This document shows positions 17,201 to 25,458 of a stretch of DNA of 42,097 bases, in pieces. The DNA comes from Bacillota bacterium (GTDB lineage Bacteria > Eremiobacterota > SpSt-956 > JAKJGF01), in assembly GCA_029555925.1 (NCBI GenBank), contig JAKPQU010000362.1, positions 1 through 42,097 on the forward strand. The letters run 5' to 3'. The position numbers and the translations under genes were made by a program. Within the stretch, counting starts at the first letter, position 1, and every line of letters begins with the position of its first letter. The notes beneath the pieces were generated by a model. The model was not told where the DNA came from and did not search any database. It worked only from the letters and a program-made list of their open reading frames with translations.

Positions 17201-17370
17201 AGATTTCCTTTAAGACTGACGAAAGACTTAAGAATACCCTTAATGCCTTTTCCGATTATATCAGGACTGAAACCCTCTGTGTGGAATTAAAAGACTGTGA
17301 AGATATAAAAGAGGGGACGGAACTGGAAGTAAATGAGAAGAAGATTTTTGTTTTACTGGTAAAGAAATAG
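14236..17370 (+). CDS. ileS: Isoleucyl-tRNA synthetase
   Basis: A 1,044-residue class I aminoacyl-tRNA synthetase that charges tRNA-Ile. The HIGH region reads NPMGVHHAWG (52-61) and the KMSKS loop reads MHKS (594-597), both variants also known from the longer IleRS type. The insertion editing domain is marked by VRTTTPWTLSSNTA. Cysteine pairs CPRCG, CWRCG and CNCG, CEKCG point to zinc-binding insertions. DVGNPWLDAGIVPYS and the tRNA-binding helical C-terminus are as expected. GGAGG precedes the ATG. It has its own consensus promoter and is followed by a strong hairpin shared with the convergent gene. Length and motifs indicate an intact gene. Confidence 0.97.
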   Translation: MFDKVGDLDFVSMEHKMLDFWEKEKIFDKLRKKNSDEKKRFSFLDGPITANNPMGVHHAWGRTYKDIYQRYKAMQGYQMRYQNGFDCQGLWVEVEVEKELGFKSKRDIENYGLDKFVEKCKERVRKYSQKQTEQSIRLGYWMDWNNSYYTMTDENNYTIWHFLKKCHNHGWVYRGTDVMPWCPRCGTALSEHEIVTEGYKELTHKSVFLKFPLLEREHESLLVRTTTPWTLSSNTAAAVHPSLDYVKVKQGDEYLYLIESKLGELVGSYEIVERFKGKELLGLKYKGPFDELPAQKGVIHKVITWDEITEKEGTGIVHIAPGCGKEDFSLRKEFSLSVIAPLDECGLFVDGFDFLTGKGAAEAAPFVFENLKQKGILYKLEDYTHRYPVCWRCGEELVFRLVDEWFIRMDELRYKIMDVTKKITWLPEFGLNQELDWLKNMHDWCISKKRYWGLALPIFFCNCGHFDVIGGYEELKEKAVEGWSEFEGNSPHRPWVDAIKIKCEKCGALASRIKDVGNPWLDAGIVPYSTMHYDTDRAYWEKWFPAEFITECFPGQFRNWFYSLLAMSTVMENREPFRTILGHALVKDEKGQDMHKSQGNAIWFDEAAEIMGADVMRYIFASHNPFNNLNFGYSFGEEVKRKLLTLWNSYSFFITYAELDNFNPDTTPLPVAERSLLDRWMIGKLNFVIKKGRENLDKYNVLYLMKLVDELIDDLSNWYIRRSRKRFWKSENDKDKNAAYFTLYEVLTTIIRLLAPPLPFLTEYIYQNLVRKAIPSAPESVHLTTYPEADEKLIDEKLIENMRIVQQVVSLGRYARNQASLKVRQPLRELKVIIKNLSPSEGLSSLVEQITEELNIKEVTWASDSEGLFSYEVKPDFKVVGKKYRKDVPKIKEALEKLSSDEIKEKIMGHDTFTLTLSDGSAVNMEKEDIELVRKPRENLSMAEEGDVCVAIDTTLTEELIREGEAREFVRKIQNLRKEMNFEVDDRIEISFKTDERLKNTLNAFSDYIRTETLCVELKDCEDIKEGTELEVNEKKIFVLLVKK

Positions 17371-17374
17371 TGAA

Positions 17375-17418
17375 AAGTGAAAAGTGAATGGATAGTATAT
17401 CCTTTTCACTTTTCACTT
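17375..17418. terminator. Heptamer-built hairpin between convergent genes
   Basis: A 13-bp perfect stem (17375-17387 with 17406-17418) made of GTGAAAA-type units encloses a second stem GGATA-GTA-TATCC (17390-17402). It sits exactly between the ends of ileS and the minus-strand gene, so a bidirectional terminator role is likely, although neither side has a clear T-run. Confidence 0.6.
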
Positions 17419-17421
17419 ACT

Positions 17422-18129
17422 CTACCATCCGTAAGAGCCAGAGGAATACATACCGGGGCTATATATGGATCCGCAGGAACCATATATACTTCCACTACGC
17501 CATCCTGTATTGAAATACATGGGTCTCAGTCCGAGGCCGAGTACTCTTGTGTCATAATTGTTTATATTTGCAAGGTCCGGAACAGATGTTACAGCACCGT
17601 AACCGCCACCGCCGTAACCTCCATAGCCACCGTAACCTCCATAACCTCCTCCGTAGGCTATGACATTCTGGTAGTTAGAAACACCTCTGTAATCTATGAA
17701 TTCATCTGTTCTTATGGAGAGTCTTTCTTTATCGTAAAGATCATTGTAGATATATCTTATATTCAATAGATTCAGAGTCTGAAGGACAGGTAAATATACG
17801 ATAGTTTTCCCGTTTTCGGAACCATACCCCGTGCAATAGATTGGAAGTTCGGCATCGTTTACCTTTATAATCTGCCGGCTTTCGTCATAACTGCAGGAAC
17901 AGCCAAAGAGAGTGATAAAATTGTCAATTTTACTGTAGATTATACCTTCGTGTTTTACCAGATTTATGTGCATTCTACGACCGTTGAGAGATATATTTAC
18001 ATTCTGTGAAGGTAAAATATCCGCTCCTCTGAGATTTATCATATCAGAAGGTATTTTTGCTTCTGCCATGGATATTGATATAACCAGGATAATTACCAGA
18101 GAAAATATAATACTTTTACCTTTACCCAT
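17422..18129 (-). CDS. Secreted copper-amine-oxidase-N-like protein with Gly/Tyr-rich tail
   Basis: 235 residues. An N-terminal signal peptide (basic MGKGK, hydrophobic core, SMAEA-like cleavage site near residue 24) is followed by a domain of about 120 residues resembling the stalk or N-domain of copper amine oxidases: NVNISLNGRRMHI, YLPVLQTLNLLNI and an Ile/Val-rich beta pattern. After residue 150 comes a low-complexity tail of YGG repeats, then a Ser/Gly/Tyr segment. It is probably extracytoplasmic and structural. A GGGGGG run in the right place serves as ribosome site. It lies 59 bases after cas6 on the same strand and may belong to the kinase-PilM transcript. Confidence 0.75.
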   Translation of the reverse strand: MGKGKSIIFSLVIILVISISMAEAKIPSDMINLRGADILPSQNVNISLNGRRMHINLVKHEGIIYSKIDNFITLFGCSCSYDESRQIIKVNDAELPIYCTGYGSENGKTIVYLPVLQTLNLLNIRYIYNDLYDKERLSIRTDEFIDYRGVSNYQNVIAYGGGYGGYGGYGGYGGGGYGAVTSVPDLANINNYDTRVLGLGLRPMYFNTGWRSGSIYGSCGSIYSPGMYSSGSYGW

Positions 18130-18188
18130 TATAATCCCCCCTTTTTTAACTTTTTATACATTTATTATACTTTATCTGAAAAATTTTT

Positions 18189-19013
18189 TCAAGTAACATT
18201 ACCTGTTATCGGCACAGTCTGTCCCATGCCTATTGTGGTCTTTGCCCCTGTGCCTCCGTAAAAAGAAAATTTTACGAGAGCAAGTATATTCATTAGAGAT
18301 TCAGGAGAAATTTTTTCTATTATTTCAAAGGTACAATCACCGACGAACCCTAACATCTTAAAATTTTTCATGTCCAGGATTTTCGTAGAAAGAGAATAAT
18401 TGGAAGGGAACAGAGATTTTTCTATTATTTTTAATATTTTTTCATCTATATGATATGCCGGTGGACAAAAAGAATTCCACCTGACAAGATAACTTCGAAA
18501 CATACTGTAAGGGAGCGGCAATGGCATAATACCATTTCCATAGATAAAAGCAGTGGGAGATTTGAAAGAAAGAGAAAAAGATTTTTTTTCTTCTTCTACC
18601 ACTAAATTTTTATAATCAGTTACATCTGCCATTGAGTGTTCATCAGAAGAAAGACAGACTTCCTTTATAATCAGTTCTTTATCATAAAATTTTACCGTTT
18701 CTTCTGACGCAACCATGCCAAAAAGGCCGGCAGTAAGAGCATGGAAAACTTCTTCTGTAAGGACTGTTATGCGGAACCAGTAAAGATTTTTTTCATCCAG
18801 TATCATACGATCTTTCAGGATTTTCTTTTTACCGTTCACGAGAGATACTGTAAACGGTTTGGGGCCTGTCATACTATGAAGCCTGTCAGAAAGGGCAGTA
18901 TTTTTACCGGAAAGAAGATTATAAAAAAATGATCTGATTTCTATTCCGCCGGCACAGGGGAGTATAATCTTTGAAGTTTTCGGTGTTAATTTTATAACTA
19001 TACTGGCGAGCAC
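18189..19013 (-). CDS. cas6: CRISPR-associated endoribonuclease Cas6 (orphan)
   Basis: 274 residues with the two-ferredoxin-fold Cas6 pattern. Cas6 cuts precursor CRISPR RNA within each repeat without metal. The N-terminal part contains LHSMTGPKPFTVSL, matching the corresponding block of Pyrococcus Cas6. From the GTG start, Tyr31, His46 and Lys52 fall at the same numbers as the catalytic triad I recall for that enzyme. Mid-protein YSMFRSYLVRWNSF and the C-terminal block GFVGDCTFEI...GGTGAKTTIGMGQ, with the Gly-rich loop, are typical. The GTG lies five bases after the kinase-PilM stop, so translation is probably coupled. No CRISPR array and no other cas gene are seen in the window, so its RNA substrate must be encoded elsewhere. 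Confidence 0.88.
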   Translation of the reverse strand: MLASIVIKLTPKTSKIILPCAGGIEIRSFFYNLLSGKNTALSDRLHSMTGPKPFTVSLVNGKKKILKDRMILDEKNLYWFRITVLTEEVFHALTAGLFGMVASEETVKFYDKELIIKEVCLSSDEHSMADVTDYKNLVVEEEKKSFSLSFKSPTAFIYGNGIMPLPLPYSMFRSYLVRWNSFCPPAYHIDEKILKIIEKSLFPSNYSLSTKILDMKNFKMLGFVGDCTFEIIEKISPESLMNILALVKFSFYGGTGAKTTIGMGQTVPITGNVT

Positions 19014-19018
19014 TTTTC

Positions 19019-21262
19019 TTAATATCCGAATAAAGATGAGAGTAAACTGTTTTTTATTTCTATTCTTTCTCCATGATGGCCATCCTTATAAACATTATCC
19101 ATACAGAGGCCCAGACATGTCATGAAATGAGGAGCATATGCTTCCGGGAAATTGTTATTCTTTTCACCTTCAGGCATTATGAAATTATGGCATTTAATGC
19201 CGATTTGATTCCCTATAAAGGTATTGAAGCATTTTATAGTCGCACCTTCTCCGCAGAGGAACAGTGACGAATAATTATTTTTATTTAACTTATAATTACT
19301 TCCGAATGAACTGAACAGTTTTATAAGACGTGTAATCCACTCTCTTATAGACGGAACTATAATATGGAACAGGTTCATATGTTGTTCATCTGCCCTGGTT
19401 ATATCTATTTCTACATCTCCGATTAATTCCCGTGCTTTGTTCAGGGAAATATCTTTACCTCTGGCAAGGTCTGCCACGAAATCGTTAAAACCTCCTTTAA
19501 AGGAACCTGTCTGTTCGATCATTCCGTCTCTGATAACTGTAATAGTTGTATGACTGCCGGCTATATTGACAATTGCAGTATTGTTTTTCTCTGCACCGCT
19601 CATCTGTAATGTTCTGTACATAGCTCTGTGGGCAGGGATTATATTAAATTTTGCTCCAAGGCTTTTACCGATAGCTTCAAGTTTATTTATAAAATCTTTA
19701 TTGATGGCTGAAACTAAAATTTTCATACATCCTTCATTGCCGGGAATGGAACGGCACAGGAGTTCTACCTCTAAATTCGCTTTACTGTAAGGAAAAGACA
19801 GGTACGATGATATATCTTCTTTTATTATATGAGACAGTTTTTTACTATCTTTTGCACGTACAATAAGAGTTCTTGTAATAGACCCATATGGTGGGACGGA
19901 AAAATATATATTTTCCACGTTTATGTTTGTATCCACTATAAATTTCTTTATAGATTTAGCTACAGATGCAGGATTATAGAAAATATCTTCTTTAAAAGAA
20001 CCTTTTGGAGCCGGTATTAGCATATATGTTGAAGGATATATGAAATTTTTTCCGTCTTTATCGATTTGCAGTAATTTTATAAAGGAACTGTCTATATCTA
20101 TACCTGTAATGCCTTTAAATATATGATTTTGAACAGGTACATGTATCAGAAAAGGTGAACTTTCTATATGTTCACTGTAAGACTTATAATTAAGCCCCAG
20201 CAGTTTTTGTAAATGTTCTTCCTTTTCATGTGAAGGACCAGGATTGGCATAGTCTTCTTCCCTGTCCTGCGAAATGGGAACATGAGTTGAAGACATAGTA
20301 AAATCTTCTTCATTTCCTCTTTTATCTCCTGACAGCCAGTCGGGAATTGCAATATCATTTCCTGTATCTCTTTCTTCACGTGCCATTATCAGTGCCTCTT
20401 TCATTTCTTTTGCAGAAGAGAAACGATTTTTTATTTTTATCTCCGTAGCTTTTTCTATAGCCCGGGACAGACAGGAATTTATATCACTTCTTAAGGAACT
20501 GAGTGGTTGAAAACTGAATTGCTGTTTACATAGCTCTTCTGTTTTGCATCCTGTCAGTAACTGATATAATGTTACTCCCAGTGCGTATATATCACTTTCT
20601 ATTACAGCTTTACCGGTAAGCTGTTCAGGTGGTGCATAGCCGGGAGTGGCTGCTATACTAACTGTTCCATTATTCTCAAAAAGCCCGGCAATACCGAAAT
20701 CTACCAGGGTAATTATTCCATCGCTGTCATTTTTTATGATATTGGCCGGTTTTATGTCACGGTGTATTACAGGCGGTGACTGACAGTGAAGATATTCAAG
20801 TATATTGCAGATTTGAATACCGCAGTCTATAACCTCCTGTGCAGGAAGTCCTCTGTAGTTGTTATTTTTTAGTATGTCCTTCAGGTTATATCCTTCTACA
20901 TAATCCATAGTAATATAATAATTATTATTTTCTACAAAATAGTCATGAACAACAGGTAAGCCTTTATGGCGTAATCTTGCTAAAAGTACGGCTTCTCTCG
21001 TGAATTTTTCTATGGCTTTTTCTTTTTCCGCATAGGAAGGGAATATACCTGTCATTTCTTTTATAGCGAGATATATACCGCATAGATTACGGTCAATACA
21101 TGTATATACCTTGGCCATGCCACCTGATTTTAGAATATCTACTATTTCATATCTGCCGTTATAAAGCAGGGTGCCTCTGGAGAGTTCTTTCGATGAGAAA
21201 CCGCAGTATTTACAGAAAGAACCTGTATCATCTATTATCTGTCCGCACGATTTACAGTACAT
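19019..21262 (-). CDS. Zinc-ribbon Ser/Thr kinase fused to a PilM-like domain (second of pair)
   Basis: 747 residues. Zinc ribbon (CKSCG...CKYCG, 3-21), Hanks kinase (35-295) with SGGMAKVY, Lys68, HRDIKPAN (Asp169), DFG (188-190) and GYAPPEQLTG, a short linker, then a PilM-type actin-fold domain (about 375-745). The PilM part begins GITGIDIDSSFIKLLQID and contains the later phosphate-loop-like IVNIAGSHTTITVIRDG and LFLCGEGATI. PilM is the cytoplasmic actin-like ring protein of type IV pilus machines, which binds the PilN N-terminus and ATP. No pilN, pilO or secretin gene is nearby. It lies 75 bases after the paralogous fusion at 21338 and five bases before cas6, so the three probably form an operon. 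Confidence 0.9.
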   Translation of the reverse strand: MYCKSCGQIIDDTGSFCKYCGFSSKELSRGTLLYNGRYEIVDILKSGGMAKVYTCIDRNLCGIYLAIKEMTGIFPSYAEKEKAIEKFTREAVLLARLRHKGLPVVHDYFVENNNYYITMDYVEGYNLKDILKNNNYRGLPAQEVIDCGIQICNILEYLHCQSPPVIHRDIKPANIIKNDSDGIITLVDFGIAGLFENNGTVSIAATPGYAPPEQLTGKAVIESDIYALGVTLYQLLTGCKTEELCKQQFSFQPLSSLRSDINSCLSRAIEKATEIKIKNRFSSAKEMKEALIMAREERDTGNDIAIPDWLSGDKRGNEEDFTMSSTHVPISQDREEDYANPGPSHEKEEHLQKLLGLNYKSYSEHIESSPFLIHVPVQNHIFKGITGIDIDSSFIKLLQIDKDGKNFIYPSTYMLIPAPKGSFKEDIFYNPASVAKSIKKFIVDTNINVENIYFSVPPYGSITRTLIVRAKDSKKLSHIIKEDISSYLSFPYSKANLEVELLCRSIPGNEGCMKILVSAINKDFINKLEAIGKSLGAKFNIIPAHRAMYRTLQMSGAEKNNTAIVNIAGSHTTITVIRDGMIEQTGSFKGGFNDFVADLARGKDISLNKARELIGDVEIDITRADEQHMNLFHIIVPSIREWITRLIKLFSSFGSNYKLNKNNYSSLFLCGEGATIKCFNTFIGNQIGIKCHNFIMPEGEKNNNFPEAYAPHFMTCLGLCMDNVYKDGHHGERIEIKNSLLSSLFGY

Positions 21263-21283
21263 TTATATATTACTCTCTCTTAT

Positions 21284-21336
21284 TATGAGTGGTGACTGTG
21301 ATTACACATCACTTCTCACATCTCACGTCTCACGAT
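21284..21336. repeat. Heptamer repeat between the two kinase-PilM genes
   Basis: CTCACAT, CTCACGT and CTCACGA units with a seven-base period, preceded by GTGGTGACTGTG-type sequence of opposite sense. Confidence 0.65.
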
Positions 21337-21337
21337 T

Positions 21338-23761
21338 TTATTTAAACCATGACCAGAATCCTTTTTTTTCTTTTCTGGTATCTTCTTCTTCTTCCTGTTC
21401 TTCTTCAAAAGTAGATTCAGGTAAAGGCTCCTTAGTCAGTTCGGCCGGGTCTATACCTTTAAGGAAAGGACTTATTGCCAGTCCCAGAGGTACCATAAAA
21501 CTGGAGCCTAACTCCTCTATTAACCCGCTGTTGACGTTTACTTTTTTGCTTACAGGCAATTGAAACAGGTAGGATCTCAGAGAAAGACTTTTTTCTATGT
21601 ATCTGTCTACATTTTTTAACAGTGCAGTTCCGCCGCATAATAATACTGCTATGGGGATGTTAACTTCATAGATACTTTCATATTCATCAAGGGATGATAT
21701 GAGTTCATCTACCACTTTACTGATCAGAGGTTCTATGGTTTTAAAGAGTACATAATCAATATGGGAGGCTTTGGATATATCCATATTTGCTTTTGTAATT
21801 TTTAAATTTTCTGCCTGTTTTTTATTAACATTTATTCTATCTGCTATGGCATTGGTCAGTTCAGTTCCACCCGGGAAAAAGGTTTTACTGTGCCATACCT
21901 GTGAATTTCGTATGATATGAATACTCGAACTGCTGGCCCCCATACTGACAACTGCTACATTATTCTGTTTATGAGTATCTCTTAATATAAGTTCCAGAGC
22001 ATTTTTTATTGCAAAGGATTCTATCATCGTATCCGTTAACTGTAATTCTGCATACTGCATTGTCTTATATATAGGCATCAGTACATCTTCAGGAACTGCC
22101 CATACTAAAATCTTCAGTTTCCCTATTTGATCAGGGAAGAAAAATTCAAGTATTTCGTAATTAAGCTGTGCTTTGTCAAGAGAAAAAGGAAAATGATTTT
22201 TTGCTTCTTCTACAATAGAGGCCACCATTTTGGGATGAGCCATTTCAGGGAGGAAAAAACTGGAACTTTTAACAGATTTCTGTGGTATAGAAACTACGGC
22301 ACGTCTGGCCTTTATTTTTTGTCCTGCCAGTATCTGTTTTATGAACAGACCTACTGTTTTCGGGTCGGTAATAATGCCGTCCTGAACTGTATTCGGCGGG
22401 ATTTCAGCAACTGCTATTCCTGCAGGATACACAAAATAATTTTCATCTATATCCATATAGAGTATTTTTATTCTCTCACTTCCGATATCTATTCCCACAA
22501 AGGCAGAGAGTACTTTTTTTATAGCATCTTTGCCATGAAAAGACTGCAATTGAATTGCTCTTAAATAGCTGACAGGACTTTCTGCTATTTCTGAAGGTGT
22601 ATCATATGCTTCCTCTCTGTCAGGCATTGGAATATCAGGCGGAACTTCAGGAATAACAGGAGCTTTTTTTATAGAGATAGGAATAGGTTGAGGTTGAGGA
22701 ATAATCCCCTGTTTCTCAGGCTGTATTTTTAAAGCTGCTCTCTTGTCTGATTCTCCTGATATTCTGGCAGGTGTTGTTTCCGGTATTAAACCTGATTTAC
22801 CGGCGGTTGTCTCCGGCATTTCTGGCACTATCTGCACTACCGGTGCAGGAGCAAATCTCTGTTCTACAACAGGTTCTTTTAACCTCATAAGAGCCTGTTT
22901 CATTTCTGTTGTATTCCTGTATCTTTTATCCATTTCCTGCTGAAGCGATTTGTTAATAATTTCTTCTATACCCTTTGATACATCCGGTCTCATAGAGCAG
23001 ACAGGCGGAAAGTCAAAGGGTACTCCCTGACCGGGATCTTTACCGGTAAGTAACTGATGAATTGTTGCACCCAGGGCAAAAATATCACTTCTGATATCTA
23101 TCTGGCCCGCATATTGTTCAGGCGATATATAGCCCGGTGTCCCTATGAGGGTTCCCATTTTTTTAGGCTCAAATATTCTTGCTATGCCAAAATCTATTAT
23201 TATTATTTTCCCGTCTTCCCTTTTAATAAAATTACTCGGTTTTATATCTCTGTGTATAATAGGAGGTACCTGGGCATGTAAATATTCTAAGATTTCGCAG
23301 ATCTGAATAGCCCATTCTATGACATCTTCTTCTGCAAGTCCTTTTACTACGGAATCCATAAGTAAATCTTCCAGATTTATACCTTCTATGTAATCCATAA
23401 CAATATTATATTTGCCTTCTTCTATAAAGTGATTACTGACTACAGGTATATTGGGATGTCTGAGTTTGGCCAGTATGAAAGCTTCTTCTTTAAATTTCTG
23501 TATGGCATATTCTCTTTCTTCGGGATCCTTAAAGACATCACTCATCTCTTTTATAACACATACAAGGCCGTCAAAATTCTGATCTTCTGCCAGATATATT
23601 GTGGACATACCTCCTATGCGAAGTGGTTTTATGACCTTATATCTTTTATGATAAAGATATTTTGTATCTCCTTCCGGAACTTCAGATACCAGGGAATTTC
23701 CACAGCTTCTGCAGAATTTACTGTTTTCGGCGTTATCTTTTCCACATTTAGGACAATTCAT
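21338..23761 (-). CDS. Zinc-ribbon Ser/Thr kinase fused to a PilM-like domain (first of pair)
   Basis: 807 residues from the ATG at 23761, which has AAGGTG nine bases upstream; the open frame extends to 23800 without a better site. Zinc ribbon (CPKCG...CRSCG, 3-21), Hanks kinase (40-305) with IGGMSTIY, Lys71, HRDIKPSN (Asp172) and DFG (190-192). A Pro-rich linker (315-390) precedes a PilM-like actin-fold domain (about 420-775) starting FVGIDIGSERIKILYMDID and containing VAVVSMGASSSSIHIIR and VLLCGGTALL. The C-terminus is acidic and ends KKGFWSWFK, a possible membrane-touching tail. It is the probable first gene of the kinase-PilM, kinase-PilM, cas6 operon and a paralogue of the next gene. A kinase acting on its own or its partner's PilM ring is plausible inference. 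Confidence 0.9.
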   Translation of the reverse strand: MNCPKCGKDNAENSKFCRSCGNSLVSEVPEGDTKYLYHKRYKVIKPLRIGGMSTIYLAEDQNFDGLVCVIKEMSDVFKDPEEREYAIQKFKEEAFILAKLRHPNIPVVSNHFIEEGKYNIVMDYIEGINLEDLLMDSVVKGLAEEDVIEWAIQICEILEYLHAQVPPIIHRDIKPSNFIKREDGKIIIIDFGIARIFEPKKMGTLIGTPGYISPEQYAGQIDIRSDIFALGATIHQLLTGKDPGQGVPFDFPPVCSMRPDVSKGIEEIINKSLQQEMDKRYRNTTEMKQALMRLKEPVVEQRFAPAPVVQIVPEMPETTAGKSGLIPETTPARISGESDKRAALKIQPEKQGIIPQPQPIPISIKKAPVIPEVPPDIPMPDREEAYDTPSEIAESPVSYLRAIQLQSFHGKDAIKKVLSAFVGIDIGSERIKILYMDIDENYFVYPAGIAVAEIPPNTVQDGIITDPKTVGLFIKQILAGQKIKARRAVVSIPQKSVKSSSFFLPEMAHPKMVASIVEEAKNHFPFSLDKAQLNYEILEFFFPDQIGKLKILVWAVPEDVLMPIYKTMQYAELQLTDTMIESFAIKNALELILRDTHKQNNVAVVSMGASSSSIHIIRNSQVWHSKTFFPGGTELTNAIADRINVNKKQAENLKITKANMDISKASHIDYVLFKTIEPLISKVVDELISSLDEYESIYEVNIPIAVLLCGGTALLKNVDRYIEKSLSLRSYLFQLPVSKKVNVNSGLIEELGSSFMVPLGLAISPFLKGIDPAELTKEPLPESTFEEEQEEEEDTRKEKKGFWSWFK

Positions 23762-24114
23762 ATTCAGCCAGCACCTTCCTGAATTAACACAAATAATCAT
23801 ATAACAATTTCATCATATTATGAAAAATTCCTTCCAAACCTTTTTATTTTAGATTATTTTTTTGTACTACATGGCGCTATCCTTCTGAAACTTGACAAAA
23901 TTAAATTTATCTTTTATAATTAAAAATCTCCCCATCTATTTTTATCGACTGTTTTGATGGAAATTGTGTAGAAATAAGTACTTTTGAGTTTTTGATTTTT
24001 AATAAAACCCCTTGCTGATAATTTATTTATATATATAAAGACACAATTAGAATCTGGTGATGTACAGTTTTTGTTATAAATTGTAATATTTTGCTATAAG
24101 GCGGACATGTGAAG
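23762..24114. other. Divergent intergenic region
   Basis: No gene seen. It separates the minus-strand kinase-PilM operon from the plus-strand YabE-like gene and must hold promoters for both; only the plus-strand one (23892-23920) is clear. Confidence 0.6.
23892..23920 (+). promoter_or_regulatory. Consensus promoter for the YabE-like gene
   Basis: TTGACA (23892-23897), 17-base spacer, TATAAT (23915-23920): a perfect housekeeping promoter about 195 bases before the start, leaving a long untranslated leader with no obvious structure. Confidence 0.8.
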
Positions 24115-25311
24115 ATGCTTAAAATGAAAGTTCACCTTATCGCATTCTCTTTAGTTATAATATGTATGGGAGCAATGTTATCCTTCTTTTTCCGGAAGGA
24201 TAAGAAAGTTACTATATCATACGGGGATGCGATTTTGTCTTTTTCGACTAACAGGGCAACTGTGAAAGAAGCTATTAAAGAGGCAGGTATCTCTATAAAA
24301 GAGGAAGATTTTGTAAAACCTCCTCTTGATAGCCCTCTTCAAAAAGATACTTTTATAAAAATCCTCAAAGGTAAATCTGTTTTTCTCGTAGTAGATGGCA
24401 GAGCAATAAAAACTATAACCTGTAAAAATAGTGTAAGAGAATTTCTCCATGAATTAAGTATAAAGCTGGCAAAAGAAGATATTGTCAAACCGTCACCTGC
24501 TACCAGGCTCAAGGATGAAGGTTATAATTATATATGTATCAGAATGGCCAGAAAGATTACCATCACTGTGGCAGACAGGCAGCCAAAAACTATAAAATCC
24601 ACCAGAAGATATATTTATCAGTTATTATCCGATTACGGTGTCGCATTAAATTCAGAAGACAGGGTTTGCCCTGTTCCTCAGACTCCTCTAGCAGATGGTA
24701 TGAAAATAAACGTAACAAAGGTAAAGCACAGGGTATATGCAGAGAGAGAAGTAATCCCTTACAGGGTTATTTACAGAGATGATCCTACAATAGCGGAAGG
24801 TGATGAAGTAGTTGCCCAGGAAGGCCAGGTTGGTATAATAAAGAAAACCAGGAAGATTTACTATAAAAATCATGAAATAAGCAGTGAAAATATTATAAAA
24901 AAAGAATTAATCTGCGAGCCAGTTAATAAAATAGTTCTAGTAGGTACGAAGGTAGAACCTTCTTATATTCCCCCGTCTCCTCCTCCTGTGGAACTGGCAT
25001 CTCATGGCTCCTTAAAATCCGGATCCTGTATTACTATGGAGGCAACCGCTTATGAACCAAGTACTAAAAGCTGTGGTCCCTGTGCCAGTGGATATACTGC
25101 TACAGGACTTCCTGCCAGATATGGCGTTGTGGCCGTTGACCCCTATGTAATACCTTTAGGCTCTCATCTTTATGTAGAAGGTTATGGCTATGCCATTGCT
25201 GCAGATAAAGGTACAGCTATAACAGGAAACAGGATAGATTTATGTTTCGATACCTATGAAGATGCCATTAATTACGGAAGAAGAACTGTAAAGGTTTATT
25301 TACTCAAGTAG
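24115..25311 (+). CDS. YabE-like cell-wall protein (DUF348, G5, 3D domains)
   Basis: About 398 residues. An N-terminal membrane/signal segment (VHLIAFSLVIICMGAMLSFFF) is followed by three ubiquitin-like DUF348 repeats (about 35-205) and a G5 domain (about 205-280). It ends in a 3D domain named for three Asp: VDPYVIPLGS, ADKGTAITG and RIDLCF. The 3D domain has the double-psi beta-barrel fold of lytic transglycosylases (MltA/RlpA type), so this is a probable exported peptidoglycan-cleaving or Rpf-like protein. AAGGCGG suits the ATG at 24115 better than the GTG at 24109. The next gene is rsmA, as in Bacillus where yabE precedes rnmV and ksgA; rnmV is absent here. Confidence 0.88.
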   Translation: MLKMKVHLIAFSLVIICMGAMLSFFFRKDKKVTISYGDAILSFSTNRATVKEAIKEAGISIKEEDFVKPPLDSPLQKDTFIKILKGKSVFLVVDGRAIKTITCKNSVREFLHELSIKLAKEDIVKPSPATRLKDEGYNYICIRMARKITITVADRQPKTIKSTRRYIYQLLSDYGVALNSEDRVCPVPQTPLADGMKINVTKVKHRVYAEREVIPYRVIYRDDPTIAEGDEVVAQEGQVGIIKKTRKIYYKNHEISSENIIKKELICEPVNKIVLVGTKVEPSYIPPSPPPVELASHGSLKSGSCITMEATAYEPSTKSCGPCASGYTATGLPARYGVVAVDPYVIPLGSHLYVEGYGYAIAADKGTAITGNRIDLCFDTYEDAINYGRRTVKVYLLK

Positions 25312-25437
25312 TGAGTCGTGAGTAGTGAAGAGTGAAGAGTGAGACGTGAGTGGATACGCATCACGCATCACGCATTACGAACCACCCGTCACGCGTCACA
25401 CGTCACGATTATAGTATCACGCATCACGCATTATACA
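25312..25437. repeat. Long heptamer repeat array upstream of rsmA
   Basis: Consecutive units AGTGAAG, AGTGAGA, then CGCATCA, CGCATTA, CGCGTCA with a period of about seven fill the gap. The open frame upstream of rsmA (25339-25458) is just translation of these repeats. Confidence 0.8.
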
Positions 25438-25458
25438 TCAAGTTTTAAAGGAGACCAT

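Noticed and set aside
17377..17769. Plus-strand open frame of 130 codons after ileS
   Set aside because: It is antisense to the Gly/Tyr-rich secreted protein; composition follows the GGY repeats and no ribosome site is seen.
25339..25458. N-terminal extension of rsmA
   Set aside because: It translates the heptamer repeat array, and the ATG at 25459 has a strong ribosome site and fits the family start.
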